The notes below the pieces were generated by a model. The model ran no database searches. It was not told the DNA's origin and saw only the letters and a list, made by a program, of their open reading frames with translations. A stretch of 64,000 nucleotides of DNA. Origin: JANMCE01 sp963791625 (GTDB lineage Bacteria; Actinomycetota; Acidimicrobiia; Acidimicrobiales; Ilumatobacteraceae). The translations under genes and the position numbers were made by a program. Positions 32,201 to 36,394 of this stretch are shown one piece after another. How positions within the stretch are numbered: position 1 is the stretch's first letter; each line of letters opens with the position of its first letter. The stretch spans positions 1 through 64,000 of the forward strand of contig CAWBTA010000006.1 in assembly GCA_963791625.1 (NCBI GenBank), given 5' to 3'.

Positions 32201-33108
32201 GTGCGAAAGCCGGTGAGCGGAACCGACGTTGAGCTGGTGGAGCCACCAGCCGTATCGGCCTGGTAGCCATCAAAGATCGTCAATTGTCGGGCTGGTGCTT
32301 TCGGGTCCGCGTAGGCCACAACCAGCGACCAGCCGCCGTAGGCCTGAGCGTTGAGTGAGGCGTTGAGGTTCGCGACCCAGTAGGTGCCGTTCACGGTACC
32401 GTTGGCGGTTTCGACAGCTTTCAGTTCGGTCGTCACGTCTCGGAAGGCGGCGTAGTCCTGGTCGGTGCCGCCCGCATCGATGTCGAGCTCACTGGCGGGG
32501 TTAGTGCCCCCCGAAACGGCAGTGACGGCCTTGTACGCTGTCACGGGTGTGCGGAACTGCACCGTGCCTTTGCTGGCGGCGCTGGCCGGTGCCGCAATGT
32601 TCGCGCCGGTGCCGCCGACGCGACCACCCCAGTACAGCCCGGCGTAGAGCACCGTGGCGTTGGCGGGGAGGTTGATATCGGCGGAACTCGAGTTGAACGT
32701 GGAGATCGTGCCGCCCGTCGAGGTGGGTTGCGCGCTGGTTCCGTCGGCGTCGACGAACACCATGGCCGCGCCGTCATTCCTGTCGTCGTTGAGGCCCGAC
32801 GTGGTGGTGCCCGTCTGGTTCTTGTAACACGTGCTGGTGGTCACGGTCGATAGCGGCCAGGCACATGACAGCAGCGTGTTGGCTGCCATGGTGATGTCGC
32901 CGTTGTAGACCCCGTTGACCGAGCTACCTCCGGCGGCGCTTGCTCCACCGAACCGGGCGGCAAACGGGCGGGTGGCAGCTGACGCTGGAGGTGAGAAGGC
33001 CACAATCCCGACGACCATCATCGAAGCGGCGAGCCCCATGACAGCACCTACTGCTGCGCCCTTGTTGAAAAAGCGGCGCGCGCGGGAGGGTCCTACTTCT
33101 GCATTCAC
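14296..33108 (-). CDS. Giant secreted Ig-like/DUF11 repeat protein, 6270 aa
   Basis: One open frame of 18.8 kb with no internal stop. A Sec signal peptide occupies residues 1-44 (basic start, hydrophobic core, cut after ASA). About residues 45-440 form a unique N-domain (with ATVLYAGLYWGGRVGG and QAYGGWSLVVAYADP), followed at 440-590 by one DUF11-like domain. Residues 607-4737 are Ig-like Bap-type repeats, 4737-5890 nine DUF11 domains, 5890-6270 three RILDTR modules ending VDVAGYYTK. There is no LPXTG motif, sorting signal or C-terminal TM segment, so attachment, if any, must go through the terminal modules or glycans. GTG 33108 is used because an in-frame TAA stops the frame at about 33130. 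It resembles large surface adhesins or biofilm proteins, but the binding partner is not shown. The next gene upstream lies about 135 bp away. Confidence 0.9.
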   Translation of the reverse strand: MNAEVGPSRARRFFNKGAAVGAVMGLAASMMVVGIVAFSPPASAATRPFAARFGGASAAGGSSVNGVYNGDITMAANTLLSCAWPLSTVTTSTCYKNQTGTTTSGLNDDRNDGAAMVFVDADGTSAQPTSTGGTISTFNSSSADINLPANATVLYAGLYWGGRVGGTGANIAAPASAASKGTVQFRTPVTAYKAVTAVSGGTNPASELDIDAGGTDQDYAAFRDVTTELKAVETANGTVNGTYWVANLNASLNAQAYGGWSLVVAYADPKAPARQLTIFDGYQADTAGGSTSSTSVPLTGFRTPPSGIVKTKLGLVTYEGDATNTGDYVTLGNFTTGTPPTNVVFDNLHPYGTASTSDFFTSTISKTNAAGVQTPVTTKNPNFQNQYGFDANIVNADGRFPNSTLPSDSFTMVLATIGDTYYPQVITTAIDVFVPDYSNNIFKSVVDLTNPTSPQVGDTLEYTINMTNTGNDPADTNVLTDMLPPGVTYLPNSLKVDAVGQTDAAEASGTDVANICPVTATATVTCPKVTTTPYVVARVGSGATATAGGSVTIGAAAVVKFRVTINPGFGPGSTITNIANLDYVQHTLTAPGTSSSTAGIIGAATTPLTPDLVPGSDTGISNSDNITSATLPVFTGSANPGATISIYDGTTLLGTAVAGATGLYSFSPLAPLTQGAHSFSATAAFGSGVASPPSSTISVTVDTTAPATSVPTIAAASDSGISNSDNLTNVNTPTIVGTTEPSAIVNVYDGGTLLGTTTANTSGAWSLVPATALATGTHSLTTTVTDLAGNITPLAAATVVTIDRSVAITFPDIVSPSLNLQPTFAGTADPFSVITLRDAGTIFGTTTADASGNWSFTPTTPLATGSRMFTAVAVDPAGNTSSTASQSSNRNITAPLVAVPGLPDLAAASDSGLSNTDNATNLTTVTVNGTATANSTVTVYDNATLVATVTADASGNWTTPLTLTVGTHPIKVKATVGANTSAFSPALNVVVDTSTNATLTAPAGATSAMGAPTFSGAGEVGGTVQVKDGTTVIGTATVSVGGTWTVTPTTSLSAGVHSFTVTATDAAGNAFTTSANSVTIDPTAPVAPGLPDLVAASDTGTSSTDNITSLVTPTLTGSAEANSAVKVYDNGSLIGIATANASGVWSFTTLTLAAGTHPITVTATDAVGNVSSLSLVLNLVIDTVAPVATPTPDLAAASDTGASSTDDLTRTTTPTIVGSAEPGSTVSIWDGTTFVGSTTADALGNWTYTFGTALTTGTHTYKTKVTDLAGNVSGFSSALAIVIDTTAPVAPPVAILAVASDSGSSASDAITNVIAPTVTGTAVAGSTISVYDGTTLLGTTLASPTGAWTFTAPAMTTGVHNLTTTASDPAGNPSPLSPVLSVTIDTTAPVAPTTPDLSAGSDSGSSSGDNITNITTPVFTGTSEANAVVEVYDGTTLLATTTANGAGAWSATIGTALIAGVHQISATATDAAGTTSLLSGALAVTIDTTAAVAITSPVDGLVTGNSLPTLAGTADPGSTVTVKDGTTTIGTVVADALGNWSYTNATPFSVASHAFNASVVDIAGNTAAAAGAVNITIAVVASPSLPDLLDTSDSGSSSTDNLTSSLTPTISGTAVANSTVNVYDAETLIGTVTADASGNWTLTPTLTIGSHDITATATVGSVNSSPSSPLPLVIDITAPVTPGMVDLATTSDSGSSSGDNITNISNPVLHGTTEPNATVTIRDGSTVIGNVNADASGNWTLSPTLANGTHSITFTATDPAGNVSGASPALSVTIDTSAPVAPGVPDLTAGTDTGASSSDNLTSNGTPTFDGTAEPGTTVALYDGAALVGTTTADAFGNWTVVSATLAPGSHVLTAKSADTAGNLSANSTSLTVTIDTTAPILPGTPALALGSDSGVSTVDELTNVTTPTLTGSAEANSTVSIYDGTALVGTAVVNASGNWTYTTPTLSGGLHSFSVQNTDPAANLSGSSFSLSVTIDAVAPGTPTAPDLAAASDSGSSSTDNVTKNTTPVFSGVAEANATVEVYDGATLLTTVTADGSGVWSFTASALAAGVHAITSTATDAAGNVSPVSSALSVSIDTVATVVLVSPASGAATGNNTPTFSGTAEPLASVSIRDGSSIIGSATADALGNWSFTPATSLAVAVHSFSASTIDVAGNTGLSATNTVTITATVVATPTLPDMAAASDTGVANTDNITYNTSPVVTGTALANGTISIYDGATLLGTTTSDGAGAWTFTTPTLATGTHPITTTTTVTVVTGTAAPNAIVKIYDDTTLIGTVTADAGGAWSFTTPILNTGTHTITTTSPTAATGTAVPNALVTIYDGGAVLGTATADAAGSWSYTNPVLNSGTHTITTTSTMLITGTQSSRSSTTTIFDNGVSIGTVTGNRNWTFTTGQLSAGPHVITVTASGSGNTAAVTSTLTSSFTSLVTSTVTATIGPNTSSPSSPLNITIDTTAPTAPGLPDLATASDSGTSSVDNITASTTPTLAGTAEAFATVKVYDGATLVGTTAADASGAWTLTVATTLGSGAHSITSTATDVAGNLSTAGAALSVTIDTTAPPTSAAPDMADTSDSGVSSTDDLTNVTSPLLQGTTEANAIVKVYDGAALIGTVTANASGNWSFTTATLASGAHSFTTTSTDNVGNVSPASPALVVTVDTTGPAVVITSPLDGSSTTNFAPTVSGTAEANATIAVRDGSTTIGTTTANGTGDWTFTPSSNLTVGSRTLTAIASDAAGNATTSTGVSLTIAAPIVTAAPSIPDLGAASDSGTSNADNVTNVTTPVFTGTSVAFGAIALYDAAALIGTTTADSNGNWSVTVAGPLSAGVHSITATATASGATSVSSGSLSVTVDTATTVTLATPATGSALATGTPIISGTAEAGSSVAISGGAVLLTTVVANGAGAWTFTPTTALTDGSLTLNAVATDLAGNTASASAAITIDTVAPLAPSAPDLAAASDTGDSNTDNVTSVTTPVLSGTAEPNSTVKIYDGATLISTVTADAVGAWTSSPTFTTGTHVLTTTATDAVGNISAVSAALSITIDSTAPTAPSTPDLVAASDSGTSSNDDLTNVTTPTFSGTAEAGATVKLYEGTTVVGTTTADGSGNWNITLGTALAAGPHAFNAEALDAAGNISGQSAALTTIIDTATTVAMTTPASGSSTANSQPTISGTAEVDATVVVKNGTTTIGTATANALGNWSLTPTAVLADGVRSISAVATDVAGNSATSATVNVTVDTTAPSVPSAPTLNVASNSGSTTDTITSITTPTISGTAEAGATISVYDGATLLGTATANGSGAWTFTPSTALSAGTHSLMVTARDALDNTSAASSALSITIDTAAPSVPSIDLTATSDSGASDTDNITSATLPTLTGTAEAGATVNVYEGANLLGIITADGTGTWTLTLTTALTTGTHSLTATATDVAANTSLPSSTLDITIDTTAHIQPTAPLLQASSNTGSTTDNITSNTRPVIIAGGTEIEAGATVKVYDNGVLVATTTADASGFWSYQPTAAVSNGSHVFTTTATDAAGNVSALSPALTVVIDNAAPSTPVAPTLDPSSNTGSTTDTITADNTPTITGTAEANSTVTIYDGAALLGTTTADGTGNWTFTPSATMTDGVHLFTFTTTDVAANVSSASAAMSVTITTAAPGAPAAPALDPSSNSGSTTDTITSDNTPTLTGTAAANSTVTIYDGATLLGTATADGTGSWTFTPTTELSSGTHSVTVTATDVANNTSAASSALSITVDTSSPTATTPSLDDSSNSGLLTDTITKFDTPTIIGTTEAGAVVRVYDGATLLGTTTADTAGSWAFTPTTALPDGTHPITTTATDTAANVSAASTSLALVIDTVAPPAASAPTLDPASNTASLTDSITSVTAPIIHGTTEAGALVTVYDGAALLATVTADNTGAWTLTVAGPLADGLHQFAFTATDAAGNVSGSSAKIAIDIDTAAPTAPSAATLSTLSDSGVSGDLVTNVTSPTLIGTSQASATVKVYQAGVLVGTVSSDSSGNWSFTSVTLVAGSYAFTSTATDTAGNVSTISATTTLTIDTAAPAAPDALVLDPTSDSGTAGDNVTNVTTPTLTGTAEAGATASISRGGTSVGSVVADGSGAWTYTSDALANGTYQFTATATDAAGNTSIASAVLAITIDTGAPAAPTTVALTSASDSGVTGDNRTSVTSPTLTGSAEAGSTVTVYDGATSLGTTTVAADGHWSLVSPTLTSGTHAITARATDAVGNTSTASTSLSLVIDATAPVAPGVAVLDPASDTGVTGDKITSDNTPTITGTAEANATITIYRNGVSAGTVVADNMGEWTYTSTTLADGTVSFTTTSIDAAGNISSLSDPLSITIDTAAPTAPSQGVLAPASDSGALGDNRTNDATPTFTGTGDVGSTIKLYEGAILLGSTTVTADGTWSVTSSSLTDGPHTVATTSIDAAGNISAPATPTTVTIDTTSPAPPPTATLAAASDSGIVGDHLTAIANPTIVGTGEAGTTIRVYNDGTFLGTAIVAANGSWSFTTATLTDGVHPFTTTSTDSSGNVSAASTSFSLTIDTTVPAANAAPALSPASDSGVAGDAITNIATPTVTGVGTAGSTVTVYDNGASIGTTIVAANGMWSFVTPTLAAGVHPLTTTSTDVAGNISALSESLALTIDATAPSAPPVAALTAASNNGSSATDLLTGVTTPTLTGSAEAGATVRAYDGATLLGTTTVAADGTWTFTTATLADGVHTFTTTATDTAGNVSGASPALPLTIATQADLWIISSHTGVIVPGTTVTYSATVTNNGVGDAFDATIVDTLPAGLTFASSTSIDPAWSCSADAQVVTCHYADILAPTTWTTVSITATVASGVTGAVSNSASVSSVTHDATLTNNTTTPDVASAVPSADVSVTATHGTRLVAGTSTTYAVTVANAGPSNAAGPTTVTVTLPTGMSYTSLTAASTTAGWTCNAADQVVTCTNPATLVAHTSSALDLTVDIAPAAVTGSADTSVAANTTNDPVTTDNSATVTGTIVAEADLILTSTNPQAAVAGSPLSYSFDVRNAGPSQAANATVVETLPAGVTFVRSTSSGWSCTAASQVVTCDHAAAISTGSTTPLVIETSVAAGAATLAAHTATLTSATTDPVAPNTLTTSAATTGAKADLSVAVSHPTTVIAGAASTYTVTVSNAGPSDAAGPITATVTLPTGVTSTGTTTPGWTCTGTTSVSCSNPASLGNTSSTPLVLNVAVAATATLGNIDATFVVASASTDPSTTNNTRVDTSTLTASADLGLTLVPGGVFVAGSNTGTFTASAINNGPSPAANATVAVTLPTGVSLASDPGMTGWTCNGTATATCVFAGPIAVGTTESVTFPVAIAATVTAAVSVTGVLSSTTADPTSTNNTVTPSPVALTTSADLALTASTTGPIITGQNNTVTFTATNNGPSQAAGNIVLTITLAPGVTFASSAGAGWTCVPAGQVVTCTNANPIASAASLAVTFTIAVSGSAAGQLISASSLTSTTSDPNSANNSLAANALPILSKADLGVTLTHSGTATPGTDMTYTATVVNNGPAPASGPVTVTNTLPAGMSFVPTGSGAAPFTCSAAGQVVTCSDTGILPLGTVSFPIKVHVAPSLPVGSVNSAATITTPSIDANTANNSTTDATSVTPAGDLSLTMVRDNTPIAGTNVSYTMTVTNNGPSDSSSFRLVNVLPANTTYVSSNQIGNPLRTLSADMSDLTLLAAPAWACVPGSTAISCDYGVLPVGAKVSIRLTLAIASSATGLLTMSANVTGPSGETNSANNAVDTAALIVTQSGIVVTTTPPASVIQGQDALFTVNTQASGPSDLGLTTITLPVPAGSDFVSAAGNGWACTSNGTVVTCVRATLAATAWSTIALTVRPTGRAALSLQPSARATTLDGTVAPPQVLGAITTTNGGVGRFVPLPPQRILDTRDGNGAPQARLSPGQTINVQMTGRAGVPSSGVSAVVFNLTGTNAQGEGGFVTAWPTGGVMPNASSLNLESGSTVANLVTVTVGDGGMVSLNSFATTDLVADIAGYYEPVNGSSTAGRFVPVNPARVLDSRNAIGILTTSKVPADGTVMVQINGQGGIPLTGVSAVVANLTATDADSPGFVTAWPSGEVPNASNVNLDQVGQTRPNQIILPVSASGTINLQTTSGVHLIVDVAGYFTDSTAEASMSGLFVALSPERILDTRNHVGTVGGKPAPKDTVNLAVAGHASIPLSGASALVANVTATGASGPGYVTAWPSGEIPNASNLNLDKVGQTSPNQITTPLGANGTLNLFTYAGTHLLVDVAGYYTK
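14299..15440 (-). repeat. Three C-terminal RILDTR modules
   Basis: Each of the three modules (about 125 residues) starts RFVPxxPxRILDTR or a close variant, has a GVSAVVxNLT strand, a central GFVTAWPSG, NASNLNLD and ends ADIAGYY or VDVAGYY. Such triplets are common at the C-terminus of large secreted actinobacterial proteins; their role is not settled. Confidence 0.75.
15445..18890 (-). repeat. Nine DUF11-type domains
   Basis: Units of about 120-145 residues start ADLxxx, contain TYTVTVxNxGPSxAAG, a TLPxGVxF strand, GWTC...VVTC (two Cys per unit that could pair), and end in SxTxDPxxxNN. This is the classical DUF11/CARDB-like repeat seen in large secreted proteins. A related single unit occurs in the N-terminal region (31.3-31.8 kb). 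Confidence 0.8.
18905..31290 (-). repeat. Array of about 40 Ig-like (Bap-type) domains, plus three half-length units
   Basis: Each unit is about 90-100 residues. A typical one has a Pro-rich linker, an SDSG/SDNIT acidic stretch, a TGTAEAGATV strand, YDGATLLGT, TADGSGAWTFT, GTHSLT, ATDAAGN and an IDTTAP end that runs into the next unit. This matches the consensus of bacterial Ig-like adhesin repeats. I counted forty full units by eye. Three flavours follow each other: SDSGxSxxDN units from 31.3 to about 23.4 kb, SNSGSTTD units from about 23.4 to 21.3 kb (broken by one SDSG unit), SDSGVxGD units from about 21.3 to 19.1 kb. The conserved acidic residues may bind calcium, but that is inference. 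Confidence 0.85.
25930..26390 (-). repeat. Cluster of three half-length Ig-like units
   Basis: Inside the Ig array, three successive units of about 50 residues are missing the first half of the domain: each starts directly at the TGTA strand, carries YDDTTLIGT/YDGGAVLGT/FDNGVSIGT, the ADAGGAWSF-like and GTHTITT-like strands, then jumps to the next. The normal IDTTAP linker and SDSG segment are missing. This looks like recombination between repeats or a deliberately short spacer. Confidence 0.7.
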
Positions 33109-33243
33109 TCCCCATGAATCGGCCTTACCCAGTGGTTACTTAAGCGAACTGGGCAAATGTCACGCAAGAGCGAATCGTCCAACCTTGACGAAACCATCGG
33201 CCGTCACGCAACGTCCGTGAGCTTGCGTCGCGTCAGGACTTCC

Positions 33244-34128
33244 TCACGATGCCGCCCGCAATGGTGCCATGACCTGCTCGACGAAGCGGTGGACGGGTTC
33301 GGTGGACTGTGGATGGCCGAAGTCCATCACGAAGTGCTGCACACCGCGTTCGGCGTGGTGGGCGAGGGAGGCCAACAGCTTTTCGGCGTCCTCGTTGGTC
33401 TCGGGAAGCGGGTACTCGAGCGTGGTCGTGACCTCGATGTCAGCCGGGTCCCGCCCGGCCTTTTCGGCGGCGGCGTGCACGATACGGAGCCGCCGGTACC
33501 AGTCGTCGTCGGTTCCCCTCGGTGACCCGTTCCAGAGATCGGCCAGCCGGCCGACGAGGGGCAGACCGACCTTCTCGCCCGACGCGCCGATGCACACGCG
33601 AGGGATCGGGCTGGGAAGCGGAGGGGCCGAAGCGCCGGCGATGGTGAAGTGGTCGCCGGTGAACGACGGTTCGTCCTCGGTCCACATAAGTCGGCAGATC
33701 TTGATGGTTTCTTCGAGTTGCGCAAAACGCACCGAAGGCTTCGGGAAGTCGTAGCCGTACGACGCATACTCGTCTTCACGCCAGCCCGCGCCGATACCGA
33801 GAATGAACCGACCCCCCGACAACACTTGCAGCGTGGCGGCCATCTTCGCGGTCAGTGCAGGAGGGCGATAGCCGACGCCCAGAACGTGGTGGCAGAGATC
33901 GACGTTGGGGTGCCGGGCGGCTAACCAGGTGAGAGTCGTCCAAGCCTCCATGAATGGATCGGTCTTGGCGTCGAATCCGTAGAAGTGATCGGCGATCCAC
34001 AACGAATCGAAGTGCGGTAGCGCGGTCGGCAGGATGTGCGTGTCCTGGTACACAACGATTGGCTTGTGGTCGCTCCAGCGGTTACCGATAACGGGTGAAA
34101 GCCAACCGAACTTCAGCGCACGAGCCAT
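33244..34128 (-). CDS. LLM-class F420-dependent oxidoreductase (294 aa)
   Basis: A second luciferase-like enzyme: DSLWIADHFYGFD near residue 42, the CHHVLGVGYRPPALTAK block near 80, and the F420-site segment GGRFILGIGAGWREDEYASYGY near 105. The C-terminus ends in MDFGHPQSTEPVHRFVEQV. It lies in the stress/dormancy-like island and is close to the flavin-binding PPOX-like gene, so a redox role tied to that regulon is plausible. Substrate unknown. Start ATG 34128. Confidence 0.85.
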   Translation of the reverse strand: MARALKFGWLSPVIGNRWSDHKPIVVYQDTHILPTALPHFDSLWIADHFYGFDAKTDPFMEAWTTLTWLAARHPNVDLCHHVLGVGYRPPALTAKMAATLQVLSGGRFILGIGAGWREDEYASYGYDFPKPSVRFAQLEETIKICRLMWTEDEPSFTGDHFTIAGASAPPLPSPIPRVCIGASGEKVGLPLVGRLADLWNGSPRGTDDDWYRRLRIVHAAAEKAGRDPADIEVTTTLEYPLPETNEDAEKLLASLAHHAERGVQHFVMDFGHPQSTEPVHRFVEQVMAPLRAAS

Positions 34129-34145
34129 GCGGCCATCGTACCGAA

Positions 34146-34203
34146 CGTCGCTCGCTCGCTACCGCTCGTATTCGCTCCTTCTCGCTCCGCTCGGCAATCC
34201 TGC
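34146..34203 (-). repeat. REP-like element, copy A
   Basis: Contains, on the minus strand, GAGCGGAGCGAGAAGGAGCG followed by GAGCGGTAGCGAGCGAGCGA. It is inverted relative to copies at 34712 and 42081. It sits 26 bp past the stop of the PPOX-like gene. Confidence 0.7.
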
Positions 34204-34228
34204 AAGCCTGCTTAGATGTCACCGCGGT

Positions 34229-34633
34229 CTAGAGGTAGCCGGCGAGGCGGAAGGGCCACTCGGTGATGCCATGGGCCAATTTGCGGCCGGTGACTTCGGC
34301 GACCGCGAGTACCAGCCACGTCCAATCGTCGCCGCTGATCCACGGGTGTGGTTCCTCGGTAAGGGACTCGCCGTGAAGCAGGCGACCGACCGCCATCACG
34401 CTCCAGCCCGATGTGTTGTGCTTGTCAATCCCGTCGATTTCGAAGCTGACGATGCCGTCGGCCACTTCCATCACACTGCCGCGATGGGTGGCGATCATAA
34501 TGGTGAGTTCGCGGTCCGGCCCGACCCCGAGGCGGTAGTTGACCGGGAACGCCTTGGGTACTCCGTCCACCAACACACACAACCGCCCAAGTGGCTCACG
34601 TTCAAGATGCCCGAGGCATTCCTCGACACTCAT
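34229..34633 (-). CDS. Pyridoxamine 5'-phosphate oxidase-like flavin-binding protein (about 134 aa)
   Basis: The core matches small split-barrel PPOX-like flavoproteins: MSVEECLGHLEREPLGRLCV at the start, then VLVDGVPKAFPVNYRL, GSVMEVADGIVSFEIDGID and a strand SGWSVMAVGRLL. Members bind FMN or F420 and often occur in actinobacterial hypoxia regulons. The frame is open upstream to 34753, but that part is encoded by the dispersed repeat element (34665-34776), and a ribosome site (GAGGGG) precedes ATG 34633, so I chose it; ATG 34666 is the other option. It is downstream of devR on the same strand. Confidence 0.7.
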   Translation of the reverse strand: MSVEECLGHLEREPLGRLCVLVDGVPKAFPVNYRLGVGPDRELTIMIATHRGSVMEVADGIVSFEIDGIDKHNTSGWSVMAVGRLLHGESLTEEPHPWISGDDWTWLVLAVAEVTGRKLAHGITEWPFRLAGYL

Positions 34634-34664
34634 CCCCTCAAGATGCCCCAGCCCGCCCGCGGTC

Positions 34665-34776
34665 ATGGCTAGCAGTATTGCCGAGTGAAGCGCGAAGGAG
34701 CGTCGTTCTTCATGGCTAGCAGCATTGCCGAGCGAAGCGAGAAGGAGCGCCAACGAGCGGTAGCGAGCAAGCGACG
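34665..34776 (+). repeat. REP-like elements, copies B1 and B2 in tandem
   Basis: B1 (34665-34711) is a half-copy sharing ATGGCTAGCAG, ATTGCCGAG and AAGGAGCG with B2 (34712-34776), which has GAGCGAAGCGAGAAGGAGCG and GAGCGGTAGCGAGCAAGCGA. B2 ends right at the devR stop codon (34777). Copy A lies inverted 460 bp away, on the other side of the PPOX-like gene. Confidence 0.7.
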
Positions 34777-35442
34777 TTATTCATGGTGATGACGGTGTTC
34801 TTGGGCCAGCTTGGTGGCGAACACGGCCGCCTCGGTGCGCCGACTCATGCCGAGTTTCACCAGCAGGTTCGACACGTAGTTCTTCACCGTCTTTTCTGCA
34901 AGGTGCAGCTCGGCACCGATTTGGCGATTGGTGAGACTCTGCGCAATGAGGTCGAGGATGCGACGTTCCTGGTCGGTGAGATCCTTGAGTGGATCATCGT
35001 TCGACGGTTGTCGTAAACGGTCGAGCACCTGACGGGTGACGGCAGGGTCGAGCAGCGACTCGCCGCTTGCTATGCGACGCACCGCGCTGGCGAGTTCAAT
35101 GCCGCGGACCTGCTTGAGCAGGTACCCCGAGGCCCCGGCCATGATGGCACCCATCAACGCTTCGTCGTCGCTGAACGAGGTGAGCATGAGGCAGCGCAAG
35201 TCGGGGAGGGTCGAGCGCATCTCGCGACACACCGAGATGCCGTCGCCGTCAGGAAGGCGCACGTCGAGAATGGCGACGTCGGGTTGGCAGGCGGGTATTC
35301 GGCCAATTGCCTGCTCGGCCGTTCCGGCTTCGCCCACCACCTCCATGTCCTCTTCGTTTTCCAGCAGCTCGCGCAAACCGCGCCGAACGATCTCATGGTC
35401 ATCGAGCAGAAACACTTTTATCGTTCGCACCGTTTGCATCAT
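34777..35442 (-). CDS. devR: DevR/DosR-like NarL-family response regulator (221 aa)
   Basis: Receiver domain (residues 8-125): acidic pair DD at 14-15, phospho-acceptor Asp60 in VAILDVRLPDGDG, the Thr/Ser switch LMLTSFSDDE and the Lys in SGYLLKQVRG. LuxR HTH (about 153-215): LTDQERRILDLIAQSLTNRQ then LHLAEKTVKNYVSNLLVKLG and MSRRTEAAVFAT. Many residues match the mycobacterial DosR/DevR sequence (VRRGL, VLDVRLPDG, TDQER, AEKTVKNYVS, RRTQAAVFAT), so it is a DosR-type regulator and not just any NarL protein. A DosR-like box lies upstream (35476-35495), implying autoregulation. The adjacent USP gene and the DevS-like kinase 3.4 kb away complete the system. Confidence 0.88.
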   Translation of the reverse strand: MMQTVRTIKVFLLDDHEIVRRGLRELLENEEDMEVVGEAGTAEQAIGRIPACQPDVAILDVRLPDGDGISVCREMRSTLPDLRCLMLTSFSDDEALMGAIMAGASGYLLKQVRGIELASAVRRIASGESLLDPAVTRQVLDRLRQPSNDDPLKDLTDQERRILDLIAQSLTNRQIGAELHLAEKTVKNYVSNLLVKLGMSRRTEAAVFATKLAQEHRHHHE

Positions 35443-35475
35443 AGAAAGAGTATTGAGAGTCCGGGTAGGACATCG

Positions 35476-35495
35476 GAAGGGTCTTTAGTCCTCAA
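35476..35495 (-). promoter_or_regulatory. Candidate DosR-like box upstream of devR
   Basis: On the plus strand GAAGGGTCTTTAGTCCTCAA. Aligned to the DosR consensus TTSGGGACTWWAGTCCCSAA it keeps GGG, C, T, TAGTCC and the closing AA. It begins 34 bp before the devR start codon, a plausible place for autoregulation. The match is visual, not scored. Confidence 0.5.
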
Positions 35496-35534
35496 CGACT
35501 CTGTCTCCGGACCTATCCGGCCTGCTCATAGTGC

Positions 35535-36374
35535 TTATTCGGGTAGCTCGACCACAACCGGTCCGGGGCTGAGCTGGAGGAGTTGATCGGCCACGCTTGG
35601 TGTGAAAAACGTGCGCACTCCGTGGGGTGCGTGGGTGGCGAGCGCGGTAAGTGTGTGGGGTCCTGCATACAACCACTGCAAGAGGGCCTTGGCCGGATGA
35701 CCGCCGTGCAGCACCTCCCACTCCACATCGATGCCCGAGCCGGTCAGTCGTTCAGCTTGGTGGCGTACCCAGCCCGATTCCAGGCCGGGTTCCGGACGGA
35801 TGTCGGCATCAACCACCTGCACCAACCAGAGCGGCACGTGCAACGCCTTGGCCCAGCGAGCAGCCTCGGGAAGGATCTCGGTGGAGAACGCAGTCCCGTC
35901 AAGGGGGGCTACCACCTGTTCCACCGGACGGTCGAAGACGACGTTGGATCCAACGCCGATGATCGGCCGGCGCGTGTCACGTATGAGTTCGGCCGCGGTG
36001 GAGCCGAGCAGATCATCGGCAATGGAAAAGGTGGTGTCGGTGGGCACCATGGCACAGGCGTTGGGAAACGAATCGACAAACTCGGAGAGCTGTTGGGAGC
36101 GGTACGGATGCGATCGGCTGGTAAGGACAACGTCAGCGTCGGCATCGTACGATGCGGCCAGTTGCTGCAGCTCGGCCTTCGCATCGTTGGCCACCCGATA
36201 CTCCCAGTCGAGCAGCAAACGTACGAGATGCAACTTCGCATCGGCGCGCTTGGCGAGCTGACTGGCTACCTGCACCAGTTGCTCGCCGGGACGGAAGCCG
36301 AACACGCCGAGGATCAGATGCTGGTAGGGCGCAGGGACAACGATCGGTGCGACGACGTCGTGTTTGACGGTCAT
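35535..36374 (-). CDS. Tandem universal stress protein (279 aa)
   Basis: Two USP-like halves: first half has ILGVFGFRPGEQLVQVA and IIGVGSNVVF (a possible nucleotide-binding loop), second half has VVAPLDGTAFSTEILPEAA and a closing PGPVVVEL. In mycobacteria tandem USPs are core members of the DosR regulon (Rv2623 type), and this one sits next to devR. ATG 36374 (MTVKHDVV) is the likely start; the frame is open further upstream into the oxidase gene. It could bind ATP, but the usual GxxGxxGS motif is only partly visible. Confidence 0.8.
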   Translation of the reverse strand: MTVKHDVVAPIVVPAPYQHLILGVFGFRPGEQLVQVASQLAKRADAKLHLVRLLLDWEYRVANDAKAELQQLAASYDADADVVLTSRSHPYRSQQLSEFVDSFPNACAMVPTDTTFSIADDLLGSTAAELIRDTRRPIIGVGSNVVFDRPVEQVVAPLDGTAFSTEILPEAARWAKALHVPLWLVQVVDADIRPEPGLESGWVRHQAERLTGSGIDVEWEVLHGGHPAKALLQWLYAGPHTLTALATHAPHGVRTFFTPSVADQLLQLSPGPVVVELPE

Positions 36375-36394
36375 GACTACCTCGTTTGTAGTGG

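Noticed and set aside
14296..33108. Possible CRISPR array because of dense repetition
   Set aside because: Repeat period is about 300 bp, units are diverged and stay in one protein-coding frame.
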